Shown: piece after piece, positions 11,250 to 26,314 of the stretch | Layout: every line of letters begins with the position of its first letter | Numbering within the stretch: the stretch's first letter is position 1 | Assembly (NCBI GenBank): GCA_020226215.1 | Contig: CM035233.1 | Span: forward strand, 70,298,831 to 70,362,830 | Reading direction: 5' to 3' | Length of the DNA stretch: 64,000 nucleotides | From: Sindora glabra | Taxonomy: Eukaryota; Streptophyta; Magnoliopsida; Fabales; Fabaceae | Notes under the pieces: generated by a model | Databases searched by the model: none | The model's input: only the letters and a program-made list of their open reading frames with translations | What the model was told of the DNA's origin: nothing | Program-made: the position numbers and the translations under genes

Positions 11250-13250
11250 TTACTTGAATAAGATGATTCTTGATTAAATTTATGATGGATAAGTTTAACC
11301 TAAATCCATCCTAAATAATAATCATATCGTGTCAAATTAACCTATTTTTTTAAATGTGTCAAGGGAGATGTTTGACAAATAACTTATCAAATGACTTTTA
11401 ACTAGTTGGAATAAATTTAACTGGTGACTTATAGAATTAGCTAATTTGATTATTTGGTGATCAGGTGTTACAAACAGTTTTTAGCCTTAGAATAGCTAAA
11501 ATTGATAACACTACAAATTGTAGCATTTTCATTTAACTGATATGTTGTAAATTAGTTAATTGACTGAATTACCCACATTAGCCCCTTTGGCTTATTTAGA
11601 TAGGGAAAGAAAGGGAGAGAAGAATGGTGATTTGCTTGCATTGGGTTTAAGCCAAAATCAATTGTGGTGGTGTAAATGAAGCTTTTTTTTTTAACTAAAA
11701 AAAATGTAAAATATATATAATAGCAAATATTGGCTAGTTGTGATACATAAAAATTAAATAATTATAATTGTTAATTTTTTTATTGATAAATTTATTTATT
11801 ATAAAAATTATATTAATTTAATTTTAAAAAATTAATTTATTAAATAATATATTAAATTTAAAATATTAAAATGAAAGAATACTCAAATAATTTATTTAAT
11901 ATACTCATACCCTTATTTGTCATTTTACATATAAATAACTAATCATAAATTACTGATTTTATCAAGTATTTTTATTAAATAGTTAATACAATCAACTGAT
12001 CAAATCAGTTAATACAATTAGCGATTAATTAATAATTAATTAAATCAATTAACCATTACAACTATCAATTGTAAGATAAGTCAACCCATATAACTTGTTC
12101 AATAATTTCATTAAATAAAATTTATATTATAAATTTATTCATTAATTTTAATTGCTTATTATTTTTTATTAAAAAATATATTTTTAATCATTAATAAAAT
12201 AATTTTTAAATTAATTATTAATTTCTTTAATAATATTTTTAAAATTTTAATATAAATAGTTGACATATCAATTTGTTTATAATTCTAATTTTACTTATTT
12301 ATTAATCGTGCTAAAGAAGTCAATTCGCTTATAATTCGAATCCGTGTAAGTTTAATTTGAATCCGTATAAATGCTTCGTGGCTATCAAAACTAAACGTGA
12401 CAATTTGTTTGTTTGTTCTGGATGAATTATTGTTCAGTTGATTGAAGAACCCACTTAAAACATTGTAGTACAGACTGTATAGTACAGTAAATAAGTTTAA
12501 AAGTTCCTCTACCATCGTGCCTTTCAAGTGTACTGCAGGCATTATTTATGCGTGACGATAAGAAAGTGGTAGCAACACAATTAGGCACTCGGATATTGTG
12601 CTTAATATTTATTAGCTACTCCTAGTTATGATAATAATGCTAGTTACCCAAATTGCATAAAATTAAAAATAATGTTTCAAGCAAAGAAATGAAAAGCAGA
12701 CAGACTTTTTTCGTTTTACAAGGGTAGGGCTAATTTACTTCTAAATCATCTTCGTGTAAAAGAAACTTGTTATATCATGGAGTACCAAAGATTCACACTC
12801 GTTTGGAGGCAACATGAACACATGAAACGCGACCGATAAAAACAAGTATAAGAACAAAACCAGTCTATCAAAAAATGACAGTTCCAAAAAGCATCCACCC
12901 AAAATTTTCTAATATTCTAATCTCATAACAAACGACTTCTACCGATGGAAGTTGTTGTACTTTATATGCATTTGCTATATACAATGCCAGGAATAGTAAA
13001 AGTTGATAAATCACGCACATATACAAAAATCAAACATCAAATTTTAAATGTAGTAGCAGATATAAAATTTTTAAGAAAAATCAGATAAATTTTGTTTTTA
13101 TGCATTTGCCATATATAACATCAGCTGGCTACGCTATAAAAACTTAAGTCAGATACATAGTTTGCATTTCCCTCCTCCAACTTAGTTATTTTTCACAAAC
13201 TTAAACAAGATATACAAATTATATATATGCTTGCTAGTCATACATTTTCT
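11250..13250. other. AT-rich intergenic DNA downstream of the HAK gene
   Basis: No gene is recognised. The final few hundred bases before 13255 are the presumed 3' untranslated region of the transporter on the minus strand. Confidence 0.45.
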
Positions 13251-13254
13251 ATAG

Positions 13255-16200
13255 TTACAGTTCATATGTCATCCCCACTTTGACGAGACGCTTGTGAGGA
13301 ATATCAAACATTTTGTCGCTCTGTCTCAAGTTCCTCTTCAAGAAATTATAAGCGTAGTCTATTAACACCCTCTTCCCTATTCCAGCTCCTTTGCAAGCTA
13401 CCACTTCATTCTCACCAATTAAATGAACCACACCTGCTCTTACTGCTTTTTCAATCACTAAAATCTCATCTTCCAAGGCCTCTTCCTTCATCCTCTCCAC
13501 CTCATTGCCAACATTTTCTATATTTTCAGCTTCATCACCATTACATGTATCATTTTCCATTTTCTCTCTTGTGTTTTTGCCATTCCTAACCAATTTTTGA
13601 GACATCCAAAACTCATGGACAATGAATTCCTTTAATTTTTCAACCAGAAGCTTCTCGAAAGGTTCATTCTCATTGCGCACATCAGTGTACCCATACCTTG
13701 CAACACAACGAAACACATTCAGCTCTTTAGGCTCCACTCGTCGGAATAGAAATCTCTCCTCCAATGCAACTTTGCTTATTGGTAATGACTTGATCGATAC
13801 AAAGACAAGAACAGAGTGCAATGCAGGCACATTTGCCACATAGTGCTTGAAAATGGGAGGAATGCCTTGAACGAGCTCCGAGTAGAACATTCCGAGTCCG
13901 GGAATCCGACAAACATTGGAGTTTATAGCAATTTCTTTGAGACTCTCCGGAGAGATTTTGTGGTCAAGTTCGTAGTGGTACTTTCTCCTATATACGTCGT
14001 TCCAAACGTACATGATGACCATGAGTACGAGGGCGAAGGCAAGAGGAAGGTATCCTCCTTGGTCGAATTTGTATAGAACTGAGCTTAAGTAGAGAAGCTC
14101 CACCGAGCCAATGATGATAACATAGGCAATTACCAAAAGTATGTGGGTCTTCCATATCATTATCATGATCAATACAAGGAAAGCGGACGTAAGTGTCATT
14201 ACAAACACCACTGCTATTCCTGCATCAAGCACAAGATCATCCATTAGAATTACCTTAGTAAAAGTATGCTATATTTACGTATTTATTCTCATGAAATGTA
14301 CAATTGACAGAATCAGACTTTTTAAGGTGTCTAATTTACTAATTAATTCGTGTTTGGAGTCCATATTTTGTATTGTACATGTGAGTGCACTGATCTAAAT
14401 TAAGGTAACATTCTTTGCCTAATAATGAAGAGTAATGCTACCTACACTTGTATATATGGCACAACATATCCCACAAACTTGCACAGGTAACACAACCATG
14501 TCAAATTAGTTACTACATTCTAACCTTAATAATGCATATATATGAAGGTCTGAAAAAGTTATAAGCAGTGGAAGGTTTGAAAGATAGCACAGCACATTTG
14601 ACATTAAGTTTATGTGGTAGTCTTGTGATTAATACTCTTTCATCTATAAATAGGTATGATTAAAAGTTGAGTGTATTTAAGAGGGGATCAATTACCATAA
14701 GCATTGCCAATTTTGACAGTGGTTTTGAAGCCGAGAGTGACAGCAACACACGCAATCATAAGGATGTAATTAATTTCAGGGACGTAGACTTGGCCTTCAT
14801 ACTTGGCTGATGTATGTACAATTTTGACTCGAGGAAAGCACCCTAGTGAGAGGGATTGTTGGATTATGGAGAAAGTCCCTGATATCATCGCTTGTGAAGC
14901 TATGATTGCTGCCAATACAGCGATCACAAACATCGGCCAGTACAGGGGGTCTACAAACAAGAAAACATGCCCTTAATCCCTTGCTACAACATAAAAATGT
15001 ACTAATTTAAATTGATCTAACTCAATTGCATAGGTAAAAGTCAGTTCAATCAAATTGTATCACACAAGCAAATGTGAGTAGTGTCATAGATGAAACGAAG
15101 TGGGGTTGAAATTCAATTTACCTGGTATGGACTTGTAAAAGGTTTCTAGAACATTATCACCATTTTTGCGTAGATAGGAGGCTTGTCCAGTGTAGGCTAA
15201 CAAGAGAGCAGGGTAAGTGACAGAGCACATACTTATTTGTATGGATCTTACTGTGAAATGACCAACATCAGCAAACAATGCTTCAGTTCCTGTAATGGAA
15301 AGGACAACACCACCAAGAGAAATCCAAGCTTGTTTCTTATTCCTCTGGAAGTAGTCAATTATGTATTTAGGGTTAATGGCTTTGATGACGGCCGGATCAT
15401 ACTTGATGAAATTGTAAACACCAATGCCTCCGATGAAGCCGAACCAGATACAAATGATTGGAGCAAAAGTGTAGCCCACTTTATCTGTTCCAAATCTTTG
15501 CACCATGAATAGGCATATCAGAATTGCTACCGATATCCAAACCACTCTATCTGCACGTGTCATTCAAACAAATTAAAACATTAAGACAGTCATACCTTGT
15601 TAAGTTCCTTCGTATGAGAATGCTTTATGTTTAGTTGCAGAGTTTGGATCCGAGCCAGTGGATATATTTCCAATGATATATTTAATTTTATATAAAGTTA
15701 CAAGAAAGTCATTGAGTGCATATACCTACATTGAAATACACATAATTTCACCGCCGTGTAACGTGCTTCAAAAATTACCTTGAGTCATTGCTGAAGTAGC
15801 TTGCGTGATCCCACCCACAGCAGATAAAACTGCAACCAAATGAAGCATTTCCTCTTGAATTCAATTACAATGTAGAAGGAGAAATCATTTAGAACGCGTA
15901 TTTGTAATTTTATACAGACCAGAAATACAAGGAGTAAGAACGCCGTCGCCGATGACCATGGAAGTACCAAGCATGGTGGCGAACAATAAGAATATCTTTG
16001 CAAAGTGGCTGTTCTCTAACTTTGACTTTAGCTTTGAAGCTCTCTTCGTGCGGCCATCCTTTGGCAATTCCAGCTGAAAATTTGATACCTCTGCATCTTC
16101 TACTTGCCGGTTTGGTATCAGCCCCACTTTTGCATATCGACATATCAGAGAGTACAAAGCAAATGTCCCTCCTAATTATGTCACACAAAAAAAAAAGTTA

Positions 16201-18673
16201 TTATTACTAGTTGACAATGAATCATTTAGAAACTTCTTGATCACTTATAATCTTATGATGTTTGTGTAATTTGTGCTTGATAATAAATTATTATACTCGG
16301 TAGCGTTGTCAACTTTTTCTTTTACGTAAAAGTCAAGCGAACGGTTTTGATAAAAACATAAAAGTCTATGATGCCATCATTCATTGAATTTAAGTTAATT
16401 TCACATGCAAACAAAAACTGTGTTTGGAGGTCATACGTATGAACACATTTAAACTTCACTAGATAGCCCCCCCCCCTTTTTCTTTTCCTTTTTCATCCTC
16501 TAAATAATTAGAAATTTTTAAAATTATATAAAGAATGTACAGATGTTGATCATATAAAATATAAATATAATTACTGTAGTTATGAAAGCTTCACCGAGAG
16601 TTTTGCTTATCAGGTCATTAAATAATTTAATTGTAAAAGTATTCATTTATATTCTGAACAAATATTTTTCTATTTAAATAACAAACTAAACACCAGCTGA
16701 GGGTAAAATGAAGAAGAATTGAGAAATATAGTATTTAATATATTCTTAAGGTAAAATAGAGAAGAATATCCCCCATAATATATGTCATTTATCTTTTGTT
16801 TGATAGGAGAGAAAATAAAAAAGAAAAAAATTTAAAATTTGAAATATTAAAAAAATTATAATCATATATTTTATTTTTAAATTCTTTTCTTTTTTTTTTT
16901 CCTCTTCAATCAAATAAAAGATATTAAATTATCAAATCTTCTTTTTCTCCGTCCAAACAAACCCTCACGACGAAAAAAAGGGAAGGACAGCGAATGAAGG
17001 AAGGGCAAGACCAACTTGGGCTCTCGAACCGGAAATAATGCTTCGATTCCCACATGAAAACTCGAAAATATCAGAAAAATGGTACGTGATTACGGAAGGC
17101 GTATTTTGTCCCCCCACGCCAACCATTAGGTACAACTATTCATAGGCTTGACCTTGATAGCTATTTCAAAAACTTTTTCGATGTATTGTTTTGTAAAAGA
17201 AAATTTATATATTTCTAGGAACTTTTTATTAAAAATTGAAACTTCAACGTATGGAAGAGACAATTCTTAAAATTCTTTTATACAATTTTAAATAATAAAA
17301 TTATAATTTTTTAACTTATTAGATGCAAAAAGTATTTATATCTTTGTCGTTTTTTTTAAATTACAAGAGTTTATATAAAATATTGACAAAATTATTAATT
17401 TCATCCTTGAAATTATAATGCATTAATAAAATCATCTTTAAATTATATTAAATAATTATTTGTAAATAATAATTTATAGAAAAAAAATTAATTGATTCAT
17501 AGAGATTTATATAGATAATTTCATATTTAAAAATTTATATATAAGGGTAAATTTATTTGTATAAATTATTATTTAAAAATAAAATTAATCATTTAATATA
17601 ATTTAAGGATCATCCTAATTTAGTGATTTTATCTAAAATATTTTATATTTTATAATTTTTTATTAAATTTTTACATAATTATCTAAAATTTTTAAGTACA
17701 TGAGATGTTACTATTAATATATTTTTACTTTCAAACATGACTGAAACTTAGAATGAGAATGAATCAAAATATACAATTGGAAGAAAATTTAGAACAAAAA
17801 TCTTAAATGGTAGAATTATAATACCGTCGCCATTGTCATTGGCTCGCAAGACGACCAAGACATACTTAAAGAGGGGAATGAGGGTAAGAGTGTAGAATAT
17901 CAAAGAAAGAACACCCAAAACGTCGTCGTTGTTCTTTATGCCATCGGTGAAGGTACTAGCAAACACGTACAGCGGCGATGTTCCAATGTCTCCGTACACA
18001 ATTCCGATGCTCTGAAATGCTAGCTGCAGTATTATTGACATCGCGGGTCCCTGCAATTCAACAGCATGCAGCACCTTTATGGTCAATTTAAGTGCCTTAA
18101 ACCCCCCAAAATAAAGCCAAGAGAAAAGCACAAACGCTGTTGTCATGGAGCCCAGGAGGGACCCATGTGCTTCATACAATGATTCTCATAGAAATATCTT
18201 GCGTCCTAATATATAGCTTGAAGCAACTTCCGGTTAAAACTATTATGGACAATAAACATATATTTGATGTATAATTAATTAATTACAGATGTCATGTTCA
18301 TTTTAAACTTGCATACGGAATCGTAATATAAAATGAGACTTACAGTACTGTAAACTCTTGGGTCTGTGAGAAAAAAGTGAGCAGTAAACAAGGAAACAAG
18401 ATCATGGGAGTGAAATAGCATTCCTCTATTAGAAATCTTTGAGAAATGCAAAGAAGTGAGGCGAAGGAGAGGAGATTTAGTATAAACCTTGGAGGCATGG
18501 GCATGATGATTGGAAACGCTGCGAGATTCAATGTCGAGAGAGTCGTATCTTCTGAGCTTTTGGCAGGAAAGTTTCTTGGCCGTGAGGTGATGAGGATTAT
18601 CAGATACAACCTGCGGATGGTTTTGTGTTATATCTTCTTCGCCGTTCTCCAAAACCACATCTCCCGAAGACAT
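13255..18673 (-). CDS. HAK5-like: HAK/KUP/KT potassium transporter, HAK5-like (cluster I)
   Basis: A plasma-membrane K+ uptake carrier, probably K+/H+ symport, of the type that supplies roots at low external potassium. Exons on the minus strand: 18673-18488, 18050-17825, 16171-15920, 15829-15779, 15550-15122, 14950-14696 and 14219-13255. All junctions are GT/AG and in phase. They total 2364 bases, giving 787 residues, normal for the family. Visible motifs are the N-terminal pore signature GIVYGDIGTSPLYV (residues 79-92), FALYSLICRYAKVGLIPN, GTSMVIGDGVLTP, IGNAYGIAVV and a long hydrophilic C-terminal domain from about residue 540. About a dozen hydrophobic membrane segments fall between residues 65 and 540. 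A TATA-like box and an inverted repeat lie in the 5' region. Intron 2 is long (~1.65 kb) and AT-rich. No disabling change was seen. HAK5 is the closest well-known relative, but one-to-one orthology cannot be proven here. Confidence 0.95.
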
Positions 18674-18700
18674 TCTGTTTTTTTATCAAGAAATGTCTGT

Positions 18701-18751
18701 CCTTCAACTAATTTATTTGGATATTTGGATCAGAAATCAATTAGTTGAAGG
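18701..18751 (-). promoter_or_regulatory. Inverted repeat in the 5' leader of the HAK gene
   Basis: CCTTCAACTAATT (18701-18713) and AATTAGTTGAAGG (18739-18751) are perfect 13-bp inverted arms separated by 25 bases. They lie 28-78 bases upstream of the start codon, between it and the TATA-like box. In RNA this would form a stem close to the AUG. Confidence 0.5.
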
Positions 18752-18802
18752 CGGAGGGGACACAAATGGGGATTCATGCATTTGATAGTATGAGAATGGG
18801 TT

Positions 18803-18813
18803 GGTTTAAATAG
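18803..18813 (-). promoter_or_regulatory. TATA-like box of the HAK gene
   Basis: Minus-strand CTATTTAAACC lies about 130 bases upstream of the start codon. This predicts a leader of about 100 bases. Confidence 0.45.
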
Positions 18814-18849
18814 GAGGAGAGACGGCCCCAGACGGAAAGCCAAAAAGTA

Positions 18850-21700
18850 AGTGTTGTGGACAATACTAGTCGGTGCGGGGGGAAGAAGGGAGCTGCGAGT
18901 GAAATTACAAATCGGTGGAATTCGATCAAAATTTGAATATAGAATATTAAAATAAATTTATAAAATTTAATTTGGTGAATATAAAAAAATTAAAATTTAT
19001 TTTTAAAATTTATTTTTTATGTTTAAAAATTTTTATATATATTAATTATTTTAACTATATTATATAATTAATAAATAAAAATAATTATTAATTGTTATAA
19101 TTTTTAACATCTTAAAAATAAAAAAATTAAAATTTTAATATATATATATATATATATAAGCATCATAAAATTAAAAATTATTCTTTGTTTCTTATTTATA
19201 ATTAAAGATACATAATATAATCAAATTATTAAAAAAAAAAAATCTTTCACTATGCCCATGGTTTTTCCAATTGCAAAGGGTCAAATCACAGGCGACGCGT
19301 GAACATTTATGGGCCATTTCCTTTTACTTTCCCTCCTCCTCCGTCTCGCCTAGTTCATCTTTGTTTTCGCTCGATTGCATGTTACTTGAATTACTCGTGC
19401 GTAGACGTAATTACATTTTTATTCCACGGATATTCCATTGGGTCTGTTCCTTTAGAATGTGAAATTTTATTAATCCCCTTGACCAAAAAAAAAGAAAGAA
19501 ATTTTATTAATCCCGTAAAATCAAATTTTAGCTCGAAGTTTAAATTTGACGAATAAAAAAGAAAATTTATTAATTTTAATAATAAATTACTTACTACAAT
19601 TTTTTAAAATATAATAATTATTTATTTCAAATATGAAATACAATTATCCAAATTTTCATTAATTATATTTATAGTACCACTTGTTTATTTATGTTGAATT
19701 AAAGAATTAGGTCAAATATTCAATGATGTATAAGCCTTTCTTAATTCCTTTAACTTAGTAAAAAAGGAAAAATCATTAAAAATAATACAATATTTAACAA
19801 TAGAACAAGTAATAGAATTTATATAATTAAGATATAAGTTGGTCAGTAACAAAAAGAAAGTAAAATTAGAAAAAAAAATTAAGAAATTATAAGTTATTTA
19901 TTTTATCAGAAAATATATTAACCAGAAATAATAATATTTGGTGGTGGAGCTCTGAATTGGGAAGTGTTGACGTAAGGAAAGCAATCAATAATCAATGGAA
20001 TTAAGCAATAAAAGGCACAATGATATACAAAATAAACAAATTATACATAAAATTGTCCAAAAAGGCAATTTGATTATAATTCATTTAAAAAAAACTTTTG
20101 CAGAATCTAAAAAAGGATATGTACATCCAAATTGTGAAATTATAATTTGCAATAATCAAAGGCAGAAAAATTTTAAAAAATGTCCTGACATACTCAAACT
20201 TAAAAATCTAGAGAAGAATTATACGAATTGCAGTTAAAAATAAAAACAGATGATAGTGGAGTGCTGCACGTTAAATGCCGAATGCGTTGACATGTATTTG
20301 ATCTGGATTGGCGAAAAAATCCCCTCTGAATCTTTGATTATTTATACTTTTGCAAAGAGAACAGTTAATGTCAATTGCAAATTTCTCGGAGCCATCCACA
20401 GACCTTCAAACAGTTGCCACGTGTCATATTTCATTTGTCATGTTAACTACCAATTTGCTGCCATTGGTACACTCATTTGAAGCTTCGACCGGTGAGTTAA
20501 TAGCTTCGGCCCGAAGATCATCACCTTTGACGGGGTTCAATTATCACATAGGGCAAAGATTTCGACTAGGATAAACACTATTTTATCAAACTTATTAAAA
20601 TTATTTTTTTATTCCAATAAAATAATGCACCAAACAGCCCTTTTTAACTAACTTCTAGATTGTTAATTAAGTCAGTATATTGTAAATTAGCTTATCGAGT
20701 ACACTGGACACACTTTATAATCAAAATAAAATTTTATATTTTAAAATAAATAAATATAATATTTAATTATTTATCTATAAATGGAATGTCTATTGTATTT
20801 TTTATATTTTATATTTTATAATTGATACTATTAATCCTTAATTTTATTTTTATTATAATTATTTTTTATTTATATATAATATTGAAATAAATAAAATATG
20901 TTAAAGTAAACTGTTAAATCTTATTTTAATAATAGCAAATGCATCCTTACTTTTCAATAATGGTAATACTACGAAAAATCTTACTTTTTTTAAAGTTGAA
21001 TGTTTTTATTGTTAAATTTTCTTTAACCTTCCTCAAACAAGGTTAAATGTAACTAAGGTGAGTATAAAAAAAAGACACAAATGTAATTAAATGTGCTCAC
21101 GTCTCCCGAAAATTAGGATGAGCAAGAGGCAATTGACATTTAACATATATAAATTATATAAAAAATTTATTTACCCTCAATATAAAATATTTTTAGTTAA
21201 TATTAAATATAAAAATTTTAGAAAAATTATTTTTCTTTATTACTATAATTTTAGACATTATTTTTTTTAAATCATAAATATAAATAACATATTACTCTAT
21301 TATTAATATACATATAAATGATTTTTTGAAAAAAATATTTTTATAGCCTAGGTGAAATCTAAATTCTCTATCGATGCGGGATCACGGGGTCTCTACAAAT
21401 TAGCTTGTTTTGTATAATTTAAATAAAAGGCTTAATTTTTTTATACAATGCCTTTTAAAAGTAACTTGTGTTTACTAGTGCAAATAAATTAGACAGCTCT
21501 TCATATTTTATAATCTAATCTATTTATAATTTAATCTAATATATTCTATTTATCTAAACAAGTTAAATCAACACTGATAAACAAGTTTATTTAAATAATT
21601 AAGCCATACTTATTTCATTTAAACTTAACTTGTAGGTCTATTAAATTAACTTATTTAATTATTAATATATTTATAAATAATATAATATAATATATAATAT
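18850..21700. other. AT-rich intergenic DNA, no gene seen
   Basis: Only short unrelated frames occur. A less AT-rich patch at 20250-20560 contains a few short open frames without family resemblance. Confidence 0.45.
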
Positions 21701-21759
21701 ATACATATATAATATATACAAATTAATGTATATAGTGCAAGAATAATTTTCACTTATAA

Positions 21760-23100
21760 TAATCCTCCAGATCTTGGTTATGAATTATAGTATGAGACAG
21801 ACGAATTTAAATAACTCTAACATGAGATTAAAGAGAATTTAGATAATTAAATATTTGATATAAGAGATTTCATCTCAATTCAATATCTCTATATCTGTCT
21901 CCAAGTACATCTTCAATAGATCCTATAAATTTCAACAAAAAAACATTATTATGAGGTGTAAATTGACTCTATCGTAATTCATTTTACCCCTCTCTCTGTG
22001 AGAAGAAAATTAAGTTTGAGTATAATGGGATAACATGGACTTAAGGTTAGGTTAGTAAAGCTAAGTTAGGTCACAAATCTTATCTATCAGATAATTCATA
22101 CTCAACTAATTCGCATTTGGGTCATAATACTACGTAGGACTCAATTTTAATTGTCACTTAATTTAAAACTCATATAACAAAATTTAATATTAATTATTAT
22201 TTATAAATTAATGTAAGGTCTACATTAAAATTTCTAACAATCTCCTACTTAGGCCTATATTAATTTATAAATGACAATTATTTGAAAAAAAATTAATGTT
22301 AAGGTAATATTATTTCACCCATAAGTCTAATTGAGATCATAAATATCCAACAATACTAAATATTATATCTAAAAAGATATCAATATTAAACATATTAAAT
22401 ACTTACACCTCATTAACTAAATAGTTAAATACAATATGAATAACAAAATTTATATTATTTTGATGTGATTGAATGTAAATTCTACACATTATGAGCCCAT
22501 TATCTATTCAAGATGCTTAATGAGAATCAATATTCTTAATACATTAATGAGGCAAGATCTAAATATCTCTATTCATAATAATAAAGCAAGGTCTAAATGT
22601 CTCTACTCATACGCTATAACCAAAATGTGCACAATATATAATGGTATTACAAATATCTCATTATGAGTATTTTATTTAAATATATTATAAGATATTAATG
22701 AGCTTGTATAAATAAAACTTCCACTAACCCAAAACATCAAATAAGGCTTAGGAAAATTTACATTATTCATATGATCATACTTATATATTTAACCTTAAGC
22801 CTTTGATTAATAAATTTGTAGGTATACGATCTATGGAAATTAATTAACATGCTTGCATATTTTTTCTTTCATAAATAGATACTTCAATTTGAAATCCTTT
22901 ACACAGGAAAATTCATAACTATTAAGAGATATTTCTATGGTGCTAGTATTGTTACGACATACATCTAATTAAGGTTTAAAAACCCTTAACATGATATGCC
23001 TTACCCTTTAATAGAGGTTATTGTAATTGACTACACAATAATCCTATCATATAATGTCTCTTAACACATATCTAGATAGTTTTTTTATGTTCACCTAAAT
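21760..23100 (-). mobile_element. Degenerate LTR-retrotransposon remnant, probably Copia-type
   Basis: On the minus strand the purine-rich tract AAGTAGGAGAT (ending at 22240) is followed by TGTTAGAAATT at 22239, the usual arrangement of a polypurine tract and the first bases of a 3' LTR. Sequence at 22260-22900 reads, on the minus strand, like the non-coding tail and a heavily decayed end of the polyprotein. No second LTR, no intact reverse transcriptase and no target duplication were found, so boundaries are approximate. Confidence 0.35.
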
Positions 23101-23109
23101 AATTGATAA

Positions 23110-26100
23110 AACAAATTTGAGTAACTTATACACATGAGATCTCTTAATCCTCTTTAAGTTAATGTGTAATCATTTGTACCACCTAAACACAAAATTATTT
23201 GCAGTTGAAGACCATTAACCTAAATTAACAACACACTACCTATGATCAACGCATATAAGATAACTCTTATCATTTAGAAAATACTTGGGTCTAATAAATT
23301 TAATCATTTCTAATTAACATACATGAGAGCACACTAACATATTAGACTCTAGCACCAAAGTGACACAAGTCGAATACTCCTCAAACTTGTATATTATGGG
23401 CCCACTATACAAATAATTTTGTGCCTATCATACTTCACTCCTAGGCCTCTAACTAGGTTTAATTTAATTACTTTATCTTAATCAATATGTCTATACAATG
23501 ACTAACTTAGAAAAACATCATCATCATCATCATCCAAATCTAAAATTATCAAAATGTCTAAATTCATCATACACTAATCTACACTACTCTTCTAATATTC
23601 GAAAGAAATTACAATCCTATCAAAATGAGATGTAATTGTGTAAATAAACATTTCTAGTTCTCATTCTTGAAAACTATCTACAACCTTACCAAATTGGATT
23701 TAATTTATCTACGGCATTGCTTGTCCTTAATGCCCCCTTAAGTTTTTCTTTTTTTTTTCAAAAGTATTTGTTTCACTGTGTTAAAAGAAAATGAATTATT
23801 ACCCTCTTTAGTGGAATTTATAAAATTATAAATTTTATAATTTATAAAGAAAGAATGAAAAAAAATAAGTGTGAGAAAGTAAAATAGCATTATTCATTTT
23901 ATATACATTCAAACGAAGAAAGTTGTTTATCCCTTCATGTGAGGCTATATTAAGTCCTTAGACCATACTAAAAGCACAGTAACCATCATTTTTCATACAG
24001 CCTTTTCTTTATCGCTTCTGTGCTCTCACAGCGTGCACAACGTTTTAAAACGATGAAGCCACCTGGTAGTGGCAGGCTAGCAGTGAAATTTTTTAAAATT
24101 AAAATCTGATTATGTGGGCTAATTATCTAAAAAATTAATGTATTTTTCCTTTCCTAACGAAGATCTTTTCAAACTTTAAATTTTTATTGTTTAAATGATA
24201 AAATCTATCTAAAATTAACACAATTTTATTAAATCAACATTAGTATTAAAAAATTTTAATAATATGCTAAAAATCTTAAATTTAGATTTCTATATAGTTA
24301 ATGTAGAAAAAAATTTGAGAATTTTTAATTTAAGTAATATTTGTTATTTTTTGAAAATTTTATATTTTTATTATATATAATATTCAATATTTAATTTTTA
24401 ATTTTTAATTTTTAATTTATATATATAATAATTTAATAATTCCTAACGTTAAAAAAATGTAGAAAAAAATTCAAAACGCCGCAGGGAAATAATTAAGATT
24501 GTAAGGGAGCATGCATTTGGGATACGACTTTTAGTTTGTACGGCGCACCCGCCATTTTGGAACTGACTTTGAGGTGTTCGGATTTCAATAGTCAACAACA
24601 CGTGCGCTCAACAAACTGCACTTCTTTTCCATTGGCTGGTCTGCTCGTGCCCCTCATCGTAGATCCCGCTCATACATACACAACTGCCTCATGGTTATTT
24701 TCTTGCATGAATTGTTTGATCTTTAATCACATTTAAGATAAGATTTATAAATTATAAATAACAAAATTGACGTCAAAAGAAATAAAAACTCATTCTAGTA
24801 ATAGTATGTTCATTTTTTTATGATAATAAAAAAGTTAAAATCAAATAATATATATTTTAATTATAATTTTAGATATATTTTTAATTATAAATACAAATAA
24901 TATATAACTTCTCCATCAATATATATAAATAATATTTTTTATAAAAATATTCTTTATGAAACCAACGCAACCAAAGAGATAACTTTTTTTACCTAATGAA
25001 ATGAACTGCAACATAGCATCAATAAAGTGGTGTAAATTTGATTTAAAAATTTGTCCAATCAAATAATTTTATAATATTATTTTTTTAAAATAAATTCTAA
25101 TTTATATTTCATTTATAAATTATGAATTAAATGAAATGCATAAACATCAATGTTAAGGTGTGGTACCGTCGCAGCCCTTTATGGCTTTACTTGTTTGATG
25201 CAACGTCTGGGCCTGTGATGCAGTGAAGCCGTGTTCAATCCGCGGGGCCGGAGGAGGGACGATGACTAAGTTAATGTATTTTACTAGTCGTCCATGACGT
25301 CAGCATCACTTTGGGGCTAGTCAAGGCTCACGTGACTAATTTGGTTGCAATTGTAGAAGACTTTTTCCCAGAGTCTGTTCTCTTTGCAAACTGCAAGGCA
25401 GTTTCGTTGGGGTGAGGTGGTCACGATATACAGTTGACATAATGATACATTTAACATGTGATAATAAATTTAGTTTTAAAATTTTAAATTCAATGTATAA
25501 TTAAATTTAAATTTCCTCCGCATTTAATTTTGTTCGCTTATTCACTTTGCAAGTTGCGATACCCTTTTTCGCCTTTTGTAGCCCCACGGGGTATCCGCAC
25601 TCCGAAGCCCTTTCGATGCGGAGGAAAACTAAATAAATAGAAAGACGAAAATTAATCACAAATTTAATAAATAAACTTAAAAAATAATCAGCTCCTTTAA
25701 TTGATCCCCTTCCTGTATGTTACTTTAACGTTTTTCTGCTAATCCTTATATTCATATCATACTCATAAGGAACTGAATTGACAAACTACTAAACTTAATA
25801 TGTTATCATGTAATTATATTTTAAAAAATTATTATTGTGATATAAGATTAGATTTAATGTTGCATTTACACATAACCCCTCCCTACCCGTAAGGAAAAGG
25901 ATGTCATTCTGACATCTATCTTTGAAAATATGCAATGCCCATGTTCACAGTTAATTCTCCACGGAAATATATTTAAGAAATTAGAACCAATTTTCAGTGA
26001 TAACGAAACAAAAAGGAGAAAAAATGGCCACGATATTTGAAGACATTTATGAGAAACGAATGGTCAACATATTGAACTCTATTTGCGTTCTTTCCCGATT

Positions 26101-26310
26101 CATTTAATGTTGAAACCAAGAAGAAGCTCAGTCTGTATTAAAGTCCGTCGTATGCATCGAATTGAAACAAAACAAGGGCGGAGATTGAAGATGCTCCCTC
26201 CAATTTTTTTTTAAATCATTTAATATTAATATATAAAAATTAAAAAAATAATAAATAATTTACTTTCAAAAAAATGAAATATAATTTTATTAATATATTC
26301 CCAACTACAA
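23110..26310. other. Intergenic DNA with no recognised gene
   Basis: Contains a (CAT)6 run at 23516-23533. Two less AT-rich patches (about 24480-24740 and 25150-25640) have no recognisable product. The second carries a palindromic TGACGTCA bZIP-type site at 25295-25302. Confidence 0.4.
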
Positions 26311-26314
26311 ATTA

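Noticed and set aside
13622..14398. Plus-strand open frames across the HAK region
   Set aside because: They are antisense shadows of the large last exon and its flanks.
20250..20574. Possible small gene of slightly higher GC
   Set aside because: Overlapping short frames with no motif, no splice structure and no neighbour support.
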